Positions 22,162 through 34,467 of a stretch of 64,000 bases of DNA are shown in pieces (position 1 is the stretch's first letter; each line of letters begins with the position of its first letter). Both the position numbers and the translations under genes were made by a program. The DNA is from Pegea sp. RAD2-039 (lineage: Eukaryota; Chordata; Thaliacea; Salpida; Salpidae). The stretch is taken from assembly GCA_034620365.1 (NCBI GenBank), contig JAQGEQ010000351.1, positions 434,001 through 498,000 on the forward strand, written 5' to 3'. The notes under the pieces are model-generated. The model made no database searches. It saw nothing but the letters and a program-made list of their open reading frames with translations, and was not told the DNA's origin.

Positions 22162-24061
22162 ATGTGCTCTAATAGATATCCAACTTATAATTATGTTAAA
22201 CGGCCTGATAAAGGAAAATTTACTGTGACAAACGTTATAACTCAAGAGATATTTGATTCTGCTATCAACTATCAGCCACAGGATGATGATATATTTGTAG
22301 TGACATATCCAAAGAATGGCACCACCTGGATGCTGAATATCATCAACCAGCTTGTGAAAGGTGTCGATGTTGCTTCACATGTAAGTTTTAGCAAGTTAAT
22401 TAATTAATCGACCTGTTAAGTAAAGTATTAAACACTTTAACAACTATTTTATTCATATGTAGAAAGATAAAGTGTTGTCTGATTATTTCACTTTCCTTGA
22501 GTTTGAGGGTGCTCATGCCATCCATGAGAAAAAGAATGATCCAAGATTAATCAAGACACATTTACCGTTTGAGTTTCTTCAGTACAACCCAAACACCAAA
22601 TATATTTTTGTTGGTAAAAGTACTTTGTCATACTTTTAGTATAAACATTAAATATACAAAAAAGTAGTTTTTGATTTAGCATGTATTTGTTTAAATTTAG
22701 GTATTGCTTTACAAAAAGTTAAAAACCTGACATTTGGATTTAATTCCTACAACCTTTTAAGTAAATAGTTTTTACAAGTTTTGAGTGAATGATTATCTAT
22801 TTAAAAAACTGTTTAATGAAAAAACTGATTTATTCCATTGGAGCTCTTTTTTCAACTAGTCTTATCACCAACTTTTTATTATAGTTAGAAATCCAAAAGA
22901 TTGTCTTGTGTCATTTTATTATCACACTGTCGGATTTGGTAAATATTATGATTTTGAAAATGGAAAGTTTGACGATTTTTTCCAGTTATTTATTGATGGA
23001 AAATGTGATTTTGAAGATTATTTTGAAGTAATAGAGAAAAGATAACAATAATTTGATTTATAAAAGATTTTAATTTTGTTTCATATAAAAACTTCTAATT
23101 ATATAAATTGATTTTCTTTATCAAGAATAGTCTCATGAAGTTTCTAACGATTAATTTTTATAAATTCTTATCAGTCATTTTATAGATTAAATGGTGGGTT
23201 CGAATTAAATCTTTGAAATTTACTGCTTAGTTATCTTGTTCACAATTAATTGCAAATTATCAAAATCAATGGACAAATCATTTCTTAGAAAAAAACCTTC
23301 CCTTGATTTTAGATGGTATCAGGATGGTATGAGCAGTCTAAGTTAAGAAACAACATATGTTTCTTCTTGTATGAAGATATGAAAAATGATTTAGAAAAGT
23401 AAGTCATTTAAGAAGTGATTTTTGAATTGCTACTATTTGAGTAACTAATAATAAATTACTCATAATTTTTTAAATCTTATTTAGTATTAAATTGTAAAGA
23501 TATTAAATAAAGTTTTTACTTAAATTCAAGACAAGTCAGACGATTAGCTGACTTTTTGGGACCATCTTATAAATCAAAGCTAGATGAAAATGATCACAAG
23601 CTAATCAAAGAAATTTTAAAGACATCTTCAATAAGTTACATGAAAGAACATTCTGAAAAATATGTGAGTGAACTAAACTGAAATGTTTTGAAAATCGACA
23701 AAACTTCAATAAATAAAAGTTATATATTTACTTTTAACTATTTTATTTTTTAAATATTTATTACAAAAAATAAAACAAAAAAAGTTTGGAATTTAATCTA
23801 ACTCTAACTACAATTAAATTACTGTTTTCTTCATTTATTTCATTCAATAATTCTTTAAATAAATATTTTGTTTAGGTAACAAGCAAACGGTTAGAATATT
23901 TACCTTTTGTAAGAAAAGGTATAGTTGGAGATTGGAAAAACTTATTATCAATTGAACAAAGTGAAATCATTGATAAGAAAATTAAGGAAACTGCAAAATC
24001 AGTTTCAGGATTTGACCTGCTGTGGGTCAAATATATAGATTTTGTAAATTTTATTCACTAA
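22162..24061 (+). CDS. Cytosolic sulfotransferase (SULT family)
   Basis: Six exons: 22162-22380, 22463-22613, 22885-23027, 23313-23398, 23531-23663 and 23876-24061; 305 residues, the normal SULT size. These enzymes move sulfate from PAPS to hydroxyl or amine groups of small molecules in the cytosol. The 5'-phosphosulfate loop TYPKNGTTW is at residues 48-56. The catalytic histidine is in KTHLPF (about H106). The 3'-phosphate motif RNPKDCLVSFYYH follows, and RKGIVGDWKN closes the PAPS site near the C-terminus. MVSGWYEQ and FLYEDMKNDLEK are the usual mid-protein blocks. No signal or membrane segment. All catalytic residues seem present, so it should be active. Substrate is not predictable; invertebrate SULTs of this kind are often annotated as amine or 1C-type sulfotransferases. 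Confidence 0.95.
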
Positions 24062-25278
24062 ATTAATTGAACAAGCAATTAGAATTATTCGATGTATTCA
24101 TTTAATTAATGATTATTAAACTATTTAAATAATCATAGAAAATATTCAAAAAATAGAATTAAAGTTTATTTAAGCAATTTTTCATTGATGAACAGATCAA
24201 GGCTTTATTGCTTGAAACAGTTTGAAAATCGAGAAATTAGTTATTTAAAGTTAACTTTTGAAGTTTAACAATGATGATGAGTTAAATTTGAGTTTTTACT
24301 AAAGTGAGTCGTCAGTTATCTTAGAGTTATAAAAAGCTTTTTCTGATTACTTCACTATATTCTATTAAAATGTTAAGAATTTTACAAAAAATCAAACTTG
24401 ATGAAAAATTTATTACCTTTAATTTTTTAATAAAATTCTCTCAACAAAATCAATAAACACAAAAATTGAATTGAATGTTTCAAACATTTTTCTATATTTT
24501 GTGTGTTTTGATGAAGATTTGATAAAATACTTTAGTTGACATTTGAAAATCTAAAGCTTATAACTGCATAAATTAAAGAATATTGTAAAACTATTATAAA
24601 AATAACTCTAATATCCTAGGTAACACTGCTAGTTTCCTCGCTTCTTTCTTTCTATTTTGTCAAATTAAATTTTCCATTCATAATTTACGTTTAATCGATA
24701 CATCTACAGTGTTTGTATTCTTTCTGCATTAATCTTAAACTGTGATACCGAAGACCTTCCAATTATCACTTTGCTCGTAATACTTGGTTTTTATTCGCTA
24801 TAAGAACTGTTGGAATTGTCACTGGCAGCATTTAATAAATTAAATTATTATACATTAAACATAATATAATAAGAATTTCTGAATTGACTCCTTGACGATG
24901 TTAGAAAACCGTGAGTAAATAGTATTGACGTCTTCGGAAGAGTTGAGAAAAGAAACCTAGTCAACATCTGATAAAAACTTGTTAATACTATTATAATTTC
25001 CACAGTAAGAACTCCGTTTGCTTAGAGTTTTAGTGTTCATAAAAAAAGTTTGAAGAAGCTTCAATCATGTTGTGATCGCATGTCAGAGCAAAATTTTTTT
25101 TTTGATCAACATAGATAATGTTCTGAAAGTTTGAAGTGATAGAAGATCTAAAGTATTATCACTAACTTGAGTTGGAAAACTAACCATTTAGATAAGTTAT
25201 TGACATTGAGAAAGCTTAAAAAGGCATGACTCAAGATAGCTGAAATAGGATTCGAGTTATCACCTTAAAGTTTTTAAT
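24062..25278. other. Intergenic region between sulfotransferase and peptide array
   Basis: AT-rich with no supported gene. It ends at the sharp left edge of the 2,470-bp tandem array. Confidence 0.5.
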
Positions 25279-26677
25279 ATTGGTTTGCATACCTTCACAA
25301 AAGTAATTGATAAAAAGTGAAAAACTCCAGCTTTTAAAGCTTTTTACTTCCTTGTGCTGCATGTTTTTTACTGAATATTAGTAATTGCATTTGTTTTGCT
25401 TCCTTCAAAGCTTTCACATCAGGAAACAAACAATGTACTGATACAAACAAGTATATGTGACAAGGAAGAACTTTAATAATATCAGCTGCTGATTAATTGA
25501 AAAGTTTTTTAGATAACAATTCATAATAACTTTTTCCATAACTCTCTAATAAAACGAAACATTGATAAAATCTTTAAGTATCGATCTTTTCTAGTTTAAT
25601 TTAAATAGCATATTTTAAATTGTTTAACAACATTTTTTACATTTGATGATTATAGCTTTTTAGAATAAATATAGCAATAAATCTATTTGGCAAACTTTTA
25701 GCTATGATTTAATGTTTGATTTGAGACTTAAAAGTTAACATCTTTATAAATAAACAAGTAGTTTTGATGAGTTTAAACATAAAGATTTACAACAAAAAAA
25801 CTTTTATTCATCTTTCTCTATTACCCTTGAAAAGTTTTAATAAAAATTGTTTTAGTTCTTAAGTTATTCTGATTAATATTTACAATTTTAGAGTCTATGT
25901 TAATAGAAATTTTTTTTATTTATATTGTTATAGATAATTACAAGAGACTATAGTAAAAACAATTATTTTACTAACATTCTTAAACTAGATATTTAGCATA
26001 TTCGTATTCTGAAAACTTTTAGTTAAGTATATTTTTATCTAATAAAATTATAAAGAGTTTTGTTGCTGTAAAAAGGACATAAATGATTTATAATTTGTTA
26101 TTTATCAAATTTGAAACTTTTACTTGAGTTAAGTAAGTATGAAACAAATCTACAGAGAAATTTTATACAATTTAGATAAAGTTTATTAAGAAATTTTAAA
26201 GATTAAACATCGAAAAACAACTAATTCTTATTATTCAAAACACATAAAAATTATTATTGAAATAAGTATACTTATTTATTCAATTGATTTTTGAAAATTG
26301 ATTTAGTTAATTTATCACAAATTTTTCTTTCCTTGTTGTAAGCTATTTTGTAGACTCAGATATTTAAATCGACATAAACATTTATTTTGATAATTTATTT
26401 TGAGATTTGTACTAACTAATGATTTATGTAAGATTTATATCAATTATAATTAAAAAACTGAACTTTTATCAAGTTGCTAATCAAAATCAAAAATTGGTAT
26501 TGTTATGTTCAAACATTTGTAGAAAGATGATGTCCATTTGCTGAATAATATAAAAGCTTTTAATTTCCTTCTACTTCATCCTTTTATCAATCTATCTGTA
26601 TTGACGCTGAATTCAAATCAGACTTCCAATGAAAGAAGTTATTAAGTCAATAAAAAGTTAATTTGTTTTAAGAATAT

Positions 26678-26683
26678 TTTATT
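26678..26683 (-). terminator. Polyadenylation signal, peptide gene A
   Basis: AATAAA on the minus strand about 127 nt beyond the stop codon. It is kept at 29148 and 31618 in the other copies, and in the related + strand locus near 41897. Confidence 0.6.
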
Positions 26684-26809
26684 TGTGCAAACTATTTTTC
26701 TGTTATAACAACATGAAAAAAGATCAATTTAAATGATAATAAGAAGATTTAAGAAAGAAAATTTTGTTAGTCAACATTTTCAAGTAGTCCAGAGATCGTT
26801 TCACTTCGA

Positions 26810-27542
26810 TTAGTTGGAAAGATCAGTGTCTAGATGAGGAAGAGCTTCATCAAAGTTAAAGTCTTTCTTCGATGCTAAAAGTCGAAATTTAAAGTCAAAT
26901 GTTTTATCATTATATTATTTTGAAAATATATTAGATATTACTTTTAATATAAATTAGAAGCTTCTAAAATTACATTAAAACCAAAAATTCGAAATAATCT
27001 TGATTCTATTTTATAATAATTCTTTAAAAAGTCAATTTATCGACAATTTGTTCAAACCTGAGTTTGTAGCTTCAACATAACGAGCCATATCAGTAACTAA
27101 CATACGAGCATCTGTTTCTCCAACTTGATCACTTAAATCATTCAACAATGACACCAATGTCTTTTCATATTGATCGTGATCATATCCCTGTAAATGAATT
27201 ATGATGTTTGAAAAATGTTCAAACTACTTTCAATCTACCTGTTCATCTCCAAGGTAGGCAACAGCAGTATGAAGAGCTGCATGCTTGACTCCTTTCCATG
27301 CATGACGGACACTACAAAAAATTTCATGTTAATTAAATTAGATAAAATCATATAGAGATTTAAGCAAAGCAGTTTTCTGCAAGTTTTAATTTATAAGATA
27401 ATTGAATTGATTAGTTAGAAATCTGATGAAGGTTTGGTAGCTAATATAAAAGTCATATCACTTACAAACGGCGAAACCAATCAGCCTCTGAAGAACCAAC
27501 AAGGCATACAGCAATCAATACGAAAAGTATTTTGGCGTTCAT
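26810..27542 (-). CDS. Secreted cationic antimicrobial-peptide-like precursor, copy A (styelin-like layout)
   Basis: Four minus-strand exons: 27466-27542, 27239-27311, 27058-27187 and 26810-26874; 114 residues, all phases closing. Residues 1-20 (MNAKILFVLIAVCLVGSSEA) are a signal peptide. Next is a basic, His-rich amphipathic segment, DWFRRFVRHAWKGVKHAA then LHTAVAYLG (residues 21-47). An acidic tail of about 65 residues follows, with DEQGYDHDQYEKT and ending HLDTDLSN. Signal, N-terminal cationic helix beginning with W-F, a Leu-Gly-Asp boundary and an acidic pro-tail is the layout of ascidian styelin precursors; low-complexity resemblance cannot prove homology. There are no cysteines in the mature part. 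The exon 3 donor can be read through to a stop at 27032, but the spliced exon 4 keeps frame. The ATG lies 21 bp after a TTCTCAACAG acceptor. Inferred role: secreted host-defence peptide. Confidence 0.75.
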
Positions 27543-27674
27543 CTTGAGATTTTGAGTTTTTAACTGTTGAGAAATAATATGTTGGTTAGTTGCAGAGTGT
27601 TATGTTTTATGTAACAGATTTGAAGTTTTCTATACATTAATACAATGAATCAGAAAACTATGAGAATTGAACCA

Positions 27675-27753
27675 TTTATAACAGATATATTAAAGATATA
27701 ATAAAAGGATTTTAGATAATCAAAAGGAAGGTAAATCACAAAGTAATCATTGG
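27675..27753 (-). promoter_or_regulatory. Putative promoter of peptide gene A (CCAAT plus TATA)
   Basis: On the minus strand, CCAAT (27753-27749, beside an octamer-like ATGCAAA) is followed 69 bp later by TATAAA (27680-27675), about 135 bp before the ATG. A CAACAG acceptor in between implies a 5'-UTR intron or leader splice. The same sites recur in the other copies. Motif evidence only. Confidence 0.4.
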
Positions 27754-30220
27754 TTTGCATACCTTCACAAAAGTAATTGATAAAAAGTGAAAAACTCCAG
27801 CTTTTAAAGCTTTTTACTTCCTTGTGCTGCATGTTCTTTACTGAATATTAGTAATTGCATTTGTTTTGCTTCCTTCAAAGCTTTCACATCAGGAATCAAA
27901 CAATGTACTGATACAAACAAGTATATGTGACAAGAAAGAACTTTAATAATTTCAGCTGCTGATTAATTGAAAAGTTTTTTAGATAACAATTCATAATAAC
28001 TTTTTCAATAACTCTCTAATAAAACGAAACATTGATAAAATCTTTAAGTATCGATTTTTTCTAGTTTAATTTAAATAGCATATTTTAAATTGTTTAACAA
28101 CATTTTTTACATTTGACGATTATAGCTTTTTAGATTAAATATAGCAGTAAATCTATTTGGCAAACTTTTAGCTATGATTTAATGTTTGATTTGAGACTTA
28201 AAAGTTAACATCTTTATAAATAAACAAGTAGTTTTGATGAGTTTAAACATAAAGATTTACAACAAAAAAACTTTTATTCATCTTTCTCTTTTATCCTTAA
28301 AAAGTTTTAATAAAAATTGTTTTAGTTCTTAAGTTATTCTGATTAATATTTACAATTTTAGAGTCTATGTTAATAGAAATTTTTTTTATTTATATTGTTA
28401 TAGATAATTACAAAAGACTATAGTAAATACAATTATTTTACTAACATTCTTAAACTAGATATTTAGCATATTTTTATTCTGAAAACTTTTAGTTAAGTAT
28501 ATTTTTATCTAACAAAATAATAAAGAATTTTGTTGCTGTAAAAAGGACATAAATGATTTATAATTTGTTATTTATCAAATTTGAAACTTTTACTTGAGTT
28601 AAGTAAGTATGAAACAAATCTACAGATAAATTTTATACAATTTAGATAAAGTTTATTAAGAAATTTTAAAGGTTAAACATCGAAAAACAACTAATTCTTA
28701 TTATTCAAAACACATAAAAATTATTATTGAAATAAGTATACTTATTTATTCAATTGATTTTTGAAAATTAATTTAGTTAATTTATCACAAATTTTTCTTT
28801 CCTTGTTGTAAGCTATTTTGTAGGCTCAGATATTTAAATCGACATAAACATTTATTTTGATAATTTATTTTGAGATTTGTACTAACTAATGATTTATGTA
28901 AGATTTATATCAATTATAATTAAAAAACTGAACTTTTATCAAGTTGCTAATCAAAATCAAAAATTGGTATTGTTATGTTCAAACATTTGTAGAAAGATGA
29001 TATCCATTTGCTGAATAATATAAAAGCTTTTAATTTCCTTCTACTTCATCCTTTTATCAATCTATCTGTATTGACGCTGAATTCAAATCAGACTTCCAAT
29101 GAAAGAAGTTATTAAGTCAATAAAAAGTTAATTTGTTTTAAGAATATTTTATTTGTGCAAATTATTTTTCTATTATAACAACATGAAAAAAGCTCAATTT
29201 AAATGATGATAAGAAGATTTAAGAAAGAAAATTTTGTTAGTCAACATTTTCAAGTCGTCCAGAGATCGTTTCACTTCGATTAGTTGGAAAGATCAGTGTC
29301 TAGATGAGGAAGAGCTTCATCAAAGTTAAAGTCTTTCTTCGATGCTAAAAGTCGAAATTTAAAGTCAAATGTTTCATCATTATATTATTTTGTAAATATA
29401 TTAGATATTACTTTTAATATAAATTAGAAGCTTCTAAAATTACATTAAAACCAAAAATTCGAAATAATCTTGATTCTATTTTATAATAATTCTTTAAAAA
29501 GTCAATTTATCGACAATTTGTTCAAACCTGAGTTTGTAGCTTCAACATAACGAGCCATATCAGTAACTAACATACGAGCATCTGCTTCTCCAACTTGATC
29601 ACTTAAATCATTCAACAATGACACCAATGTCTTTTCATATTGATCGTGATCATATCCCTGTAAATGAATTATGATGTTTGAAAAATGTTCAAACTACTTT
29701 CAATCTACCTGTTCATCTCCAAGGTAGGCAACAGCAGTATGAAGAGCTGCATGCTTGACTCCTTTCCATGCATGACGGACACTACAAAAAATTTCATGTT
29801 AATTAAATTAGATAAAATCATATCGAGATTTAAGCAAAGCAGTTTTCTGCAAGTTTTAATTTATAAGATAATTGAATTGATTAGTTAGAAATCTGATGAA
29901 GGTTTGGTAGCTAATATAAAAGTCATATCACTTACAAACGGCGAAACCAATCAGCCTCTGAAGAACCAACAAGGCATACAGCAATCAATACGAAAAGTAT
30001 TTTGGCGTTCATCTTGAGATTTTGAGTTTTTAACTGTTGAGAAATAATATGTTGGTTAGTTGCAGAGTGTTATGTTTTATGTAACAGATTTGAAGTTTTC
30101 TATACATTAATACAATGAATCAGAAAACTATGAGAATTGAACCATTTATAACAGATATATTAAAGATATAATAAAAGGATTTTAGATAATCAAAAGGAAG
30201 GTAAATCACAAAGTAATCAT
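27751..30220. repeat. Tandem unit 2 (2,470 bp), with peptide gene B
   Basis: Full-length copy, no net length change from its neighbours and only scattered substitutions. Its left end shares several single-base variants with unit 3 but not with unit 1 or the partial fourth unit. Confidence 0.95.
29280..30012 (-). CDS. Antimicrobial-peptide-like precursor, copy B
   Basis: Same four-exon structure as copy A shifted by 2,470 bp: 29936-30012, 29709-29781, 29528-29657 and 29280-29344; 114 residues. The signal peptide and cationic mature segment are identical to copy A. In the acidic tail GETDAR is GEADAR (Thr to Ala). Splice sites, polyadenylation signal and upstream CCAAT/TATA are preserved, so the copy looks functional. 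Confidence 0.75.
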
Positions 30221-30223
30221 TGG
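30145..30223 (-). promoter_or_regulatory. Putative promoter of peptide gene B
   Basis: CCAAT (30223-30219) and TATAAA (30150-30145) at the same spacing as in copy A. Confidence 0.4.
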
Positions 30224-32690
30224 TTTGCATACCTTCACAAAAGTAATTGATAAAAAGTGAAAAACTCCAGCTTTTAAAGCTTTTTACTTCCTTGTGCTGC
30301 ATGTTCTTTACTGAATATTAGTAATTGCATTTGTTTTGCTTCCTTCAAAGCTTTCACATCAGGAATCAAACAATGTACTGATACAAACAAGTATATGTGA
30401 CAAGAAAGAACTTTAATAATTTCAGCTGCTGATTAATTGAAAAGTTTTTTAGATAACAATTCATAATAACTTTTTCAATAACTCTCTAATAAAACGAAAC
30501 ATTGATAAAATCTTTAAGTATCGATCTTTTCTAGTTTAATTTAAATAGCATATTTTAAACTGTTTAACAACATTTTTTACATTTGATGATTATAGCTTTT
30601 TAGAATAAATATAGCAATAAATCTATTTGGCAAACTTTTAGCTATGATTTAATGTTTGATTTGAGACTTAAAAGTTAACATCTTTATAAATAAACAAGTA
30701 GTTTTGATGAGTTTAAACATAAAGATTTACAACAAAAAAACTTTTATTCATCTTTCTCTTTTATCCTTAAAAAGTTTTAATAAAAATTGTTTTAGTTCTT
30801 AAGTTATTCTGATTAATATTTACAATTTTAGAGTCTATGTTAATAGAAATTTTTTTTATTTATATTGTTATAGATAATTACAAGAGACTATAGTAAAAAC
30901 AATTATTTTACTAACATTCTTAAACTAGATATTTAGCATATTTTTATTCTGAAAACTTTTAGTTAAGTATATTTTTATCTAACAAAATAATAAAGAATTT
31001 TGTTGCTGTAAAAAGGACATAAATGATTTATAATTTGTTATTTATCAAATTTGAAACTTTTACTTGAGTTAAGTAAGTATGAAACAAATCTACAGATAAA
31101 TTTTATACAATTTAGATAAAGTTTATTAAGAGATTTTAAAAGTTAAACATCGAAAAACAACTAATTCTTATTATTCAAAACACATGAAAATTATTATTGA
31201 AATAAGTATACTTATTTATTCAATTGATTTTTGAAAATTAATTTAGTTAATTTATCACAAATTTTTCTTTCCTTGTTGTAAGCTATTTTGTAGGCTCAGA
31301 TATTTAAATCGACATAAACATTTATTTTGATAATTTATTTTGAGATTTGTACTAACTAATGATTTATGTAAGATTTATATCAATTATAATTAAAAAACTG
31401 AACTTTTATCAAGTTGATAATCAAAATCAAAAATTGGTATTGTTATGTTCAAACATTTGTAGAAAGATGATATCCATTTGCTGATTAATATAAAAGCTTT
31501 TAATTTCCTTCTACTTCATCCTTTTATCAATCTATCTGTATTGACGCTGAATTCAAATCAGACTTCCAATGAAAGAAGTTATTAAGTCAATAAAAAGTTA
31601 ATTTGTTTTAAGAATATTTTATTTGTGCAAATTATTTTTCTGTTATAACAACATGAAAAAAGCTCAATTTAAATGATGATAAGAAGATTTAAGAAAGAAA
31701 AGTTTGTTAGTCAACATTTTCAAGTCGTCTAGAGATCGTTTCACTTCGATTAGTTGGAAAGATCAGTGTCTAGATGAGGAAGAGCTTCATCAAAGTTAAA
31801 GTCGTTCTTCGATGCTAAAAGTCGAAATTTAAATTCAAATGTTTTATCATTATATTATTTTGAAAATATATTAGATATTACTTTTAATATAAATTAGAAG
31901 CTTCTAAAATTACATTAAAACCAAAAATTCGAAATAATCTTGATTTTATTTTATAATAATTCTTTAAAAAGTCAATTTATCGACAATTTGTTCAAACCTG
32001 AGTTTGTAGCTTCAACATAACGAGCCATATCAGTAACTAACATACGAGCATCTGCTTCTCCAACTTGATCACTTAAATCATTCAACAATGACACCAATGT
32101 CTTTTCATATTGATCGTGATCATATCCCTGTAAATAAATTTTGATGTTTGAAAAATCTTCAGACTACTTTCAATCTACCTGTTCATCTCCAAGGTAGGCA
32201 ACAGCAGTATGAAGAGCTGCATGCTTGACTCCTTTCCATGCATGACGGACACTACAAAAAATTTCATGTTAATTAAATTAGATAAAATCATATCGAGATT
32301 TAAGCAAAGCAGTTTTCTGTAAGTTTTAATTTATAAGATAATTGAATTGATTAGTTAGAAATCTGATGAAGGTTTGGTAGCTATTATAAAAGTCATATCA
32401 CTTACAAACGGCGAAACCAATCAGCCTCTGAAGAACCAACAAGGCATACAGCAATCAATACGAAAAGTATTTTGGCGTTCATCTTGAGATTTTGAGTTTT
32501 TAACTGTTGAGAAATAATATGTTGGTTAGTTGCAGAGTGTTATGTTTTATGTAACAGATTTGAAGTTTTCTATACATTAATACAATGAATCAGAAAACTA
32601 TGAGAATTGAACCATTTATAACAGATATATTAAAGATATAATAAAAGGATTTTACATAATTAAAAGGAAGGTAAATCACAAAGTAATCAT
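30221..32690. repeat. Tandem unit 3 (2,470 bp), with peptide gene C
   Basis: Third full unit; slightly more diverged than units 1 and 2 are from each other in the peptide gene, but again exactly 2,470 bp. Confidence 0.95.
31750..32482 (-). CDS. Antimicrobial-peptide-like precursor, copy C
   Basis: Exons 32406-32482, 32179-32251, 31998-32127 and 31750-31814; 114 residues. Signal and cationic segment are identical to copies A and B. The acidic tail has GEADAR as in B, and SKND in place of SKKD at the start of exon 4, a Lys to Asn change. All splice sites are intact. Being most distal in the array, it draws its upstream sequence from the partial fourth unit. Confidence 0.75.
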
Positions 32691-32693
32691 TGG
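32615..32693 (-). promoter_or_regulatory. Putative promoter of peptide gene C
   Basis: CCAAT (32693-32689) and TATAAA (32620-32615) kept at the same spacing; the octamer-like element beside CCAAT has one change here (ATGCATA). Confidence 0.4.
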
Positions 32694-32979
32694 TATGCAT
32701 ACCTTCACAAAAGTAATTGATTAAAAGTGAAAAACTCCAGCTTTTAAAGCTTTTTACTTCCTTGTGCTGCATGTTCTTTACTGAATATTAGTAATTGCAT
32801 TTGTTTTGCTTCCTTCAAAGCTTTCACATCAGGAAACAAACAATGTACTGATACAAACAAGTATATGTGACAAGGAAGAACTTTAATAATATCAGCTGCT
32901 GATTAATTGAAAAGTTTTTTAGATAACAATTCATAATAACTTTTTCAATAACTCTCTAATAAAACGAAACATTGATAAA
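32691..32979. repeat. Partial fourth tandem unit (about 289 bp)
   Basis: Matches the first 289 bp of the unit, then diverges abruptly after ACATTGATAAA. At variant sites (GGAAACAAAC, CAAGGAAGAAC, AATATCAGCTG) it agrees with unit 1, not with units 2 and 3. Confidence 0.9.
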
Positions 32980-34467
32980 CTATTTAAATATTGACTTTAT
33001 CTGGTTTGATTCAAATAATAAAAGCTAGCTTATTTTAGTTTGAAACAGCTTCCATTGCTTATTTCATCATAAGACTTAATTTGCTTCGAAAAGTTTGAAA
33101 AAATAGTTTTTTGATTAAAGTAAATTTATGAAAACTGACTTTTAATTTTTAATTTCAATAATTTAAACTCTTTATAAAAAGCTTACTTAGACAGTTTCTA
33201 AGAACTAATCATTTGTTATTATAATTAATCATTTAATGATATAATCTGGCTTGATTAAATAGTTACTTTAGGAAAAAATCATGATCAATAATTTCCTGAA
33301 AATAATTTCAACAAGCAATAAATATTCTGTTAATTGATAATCAATTTTTGATAATCAATAAATTATATCTAAGAAACTGTTTTAATTTGTAATTAGTTTA
33401 TTGAATTTGTATTGTTAGCGATTCTTGCAAATTGATGGTGATAAGACCATTTAACAAATCGTTTTAAGTTTAAAACTAAAAATTTGAAATATTCATTGAG
33501 GACTTTGTAGTTTGAAACGATGAGATAATTTAAACATTTAATTAGTGATTTATTTGTCATAAGCTGATATCAATTTTGTTTAAATAAATATTTTCTTAAT
33601 AATGTTTAACTTAATTATCAGAAAACATTTGAACCTGTGAAACCGAAGTTATGAAATTTCGCTGTTTACCTCCCAGTTTAATTTCAAGTTTATTTGAATC
33701 TTTATTATTGTTAAAAGCATTTTAATTTTCCTAAATCGCTTTTGAACATTTTTATTTTAAGGCAATATATATTTACTATTTATCAGACAATTTGTTTTAT
33801 ACTAATCAATTTGAAATTTACAAGAAGTTTATCTGCAACAAATCTTACAGAGCGTATAAGAATGATCTTGTAACTGAATATCTAACACCTAGAAGCTCTT
33901 AGACGTAACTCTCAACAACTGCTAAAAAAGTAAACTTTCAAAGATTTTGATTGAAGATAAAACTTAATTATATCTTCTATTTTATATTCATTGTAATGAT
34001 CAAACTGATCCGCTTCCTTCAAAAGTTTGAAGACTTAAGTGTACCAGGACTACATGGCACTTGATATTTTTAAGGATTCAACTTTAAATTATTATCAAAT
34101 TCTACATTTCTAAGTGTAACAAATCTGTGGACCACTGAGACTAAAAGGCAACCTTTGATAGTTGGAAACCTTAGGTCTAGTCCTATATGTAGCTTAATAA
34201 ATAATCTTCATAAAAATTGGATTTTAATCTAAAAGTTTCCTTCCAACTTGATTGTCGTAAAATTCAACATTTTCCACTAAATTTTCTCATATTTGAAAAA
34301 TAAAACTTAAAAATGAACAAATTGAAATGGTTTGAGGTTTAATACAAACAATTAAACGAAATGATTTTACAGAATTGAAAATGTCATGATGATAGAAAAT
34401 GAAGATGACATGAAGATCCGCAAAAAGGCGAAATACGGAGTAAGAAAAACGTTGAAATATTAGCTGA
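32980..34467. other. Intergenic region between peptide array and GRTP1
   Basis: AT-rich; no coding region supported. The right end (about 34380-34467) is the 3' UTR side of the GRTP1-like gene. Confidence 0.5.

Larger units (their letters stand above)
25279..27750. repeat. Tandem unit 1 (2,470 bp), with peptide gene A
   Basis: First of three full units. Equivalent points (for example TGGTTTGCAT at 25281, 27751 and 30221, with TGGTATGCAT at 32691) are exactly 2,470 bp apart. Homology to the next unit begins abruptly near 25279. The unit holds one complete minus-strand peptide gene plus about 1.5 kb of non-coding DNA 3' of it. Confidence 0.95.

Noticed and set aside
27032-27187. Peptide exon 3 read through to a stop at 27032 (101-residue product)
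   Set aside because: A donor after AACTCAG and an in-phase exon 4 with acidic coding sequence and downstream AATAAA fit better; read-through remains possible as a minor form.
27650-27832. 60-residue minus-strand frame repeated at 30120 and 32590 (starts MQHKEVKSF)
   Set aside because: Its conservation is explained by the tandem duplication; it spans the putative TATA/CCAAT region of the peptide genes and shows no protein-like features.
25279-32979. CRISPR-like or satellite array
   Set aside because: Repeat units are 2.47 kb gene-bearing tandem duplications in a eukaryotic context, not short direct repeats with spacers.
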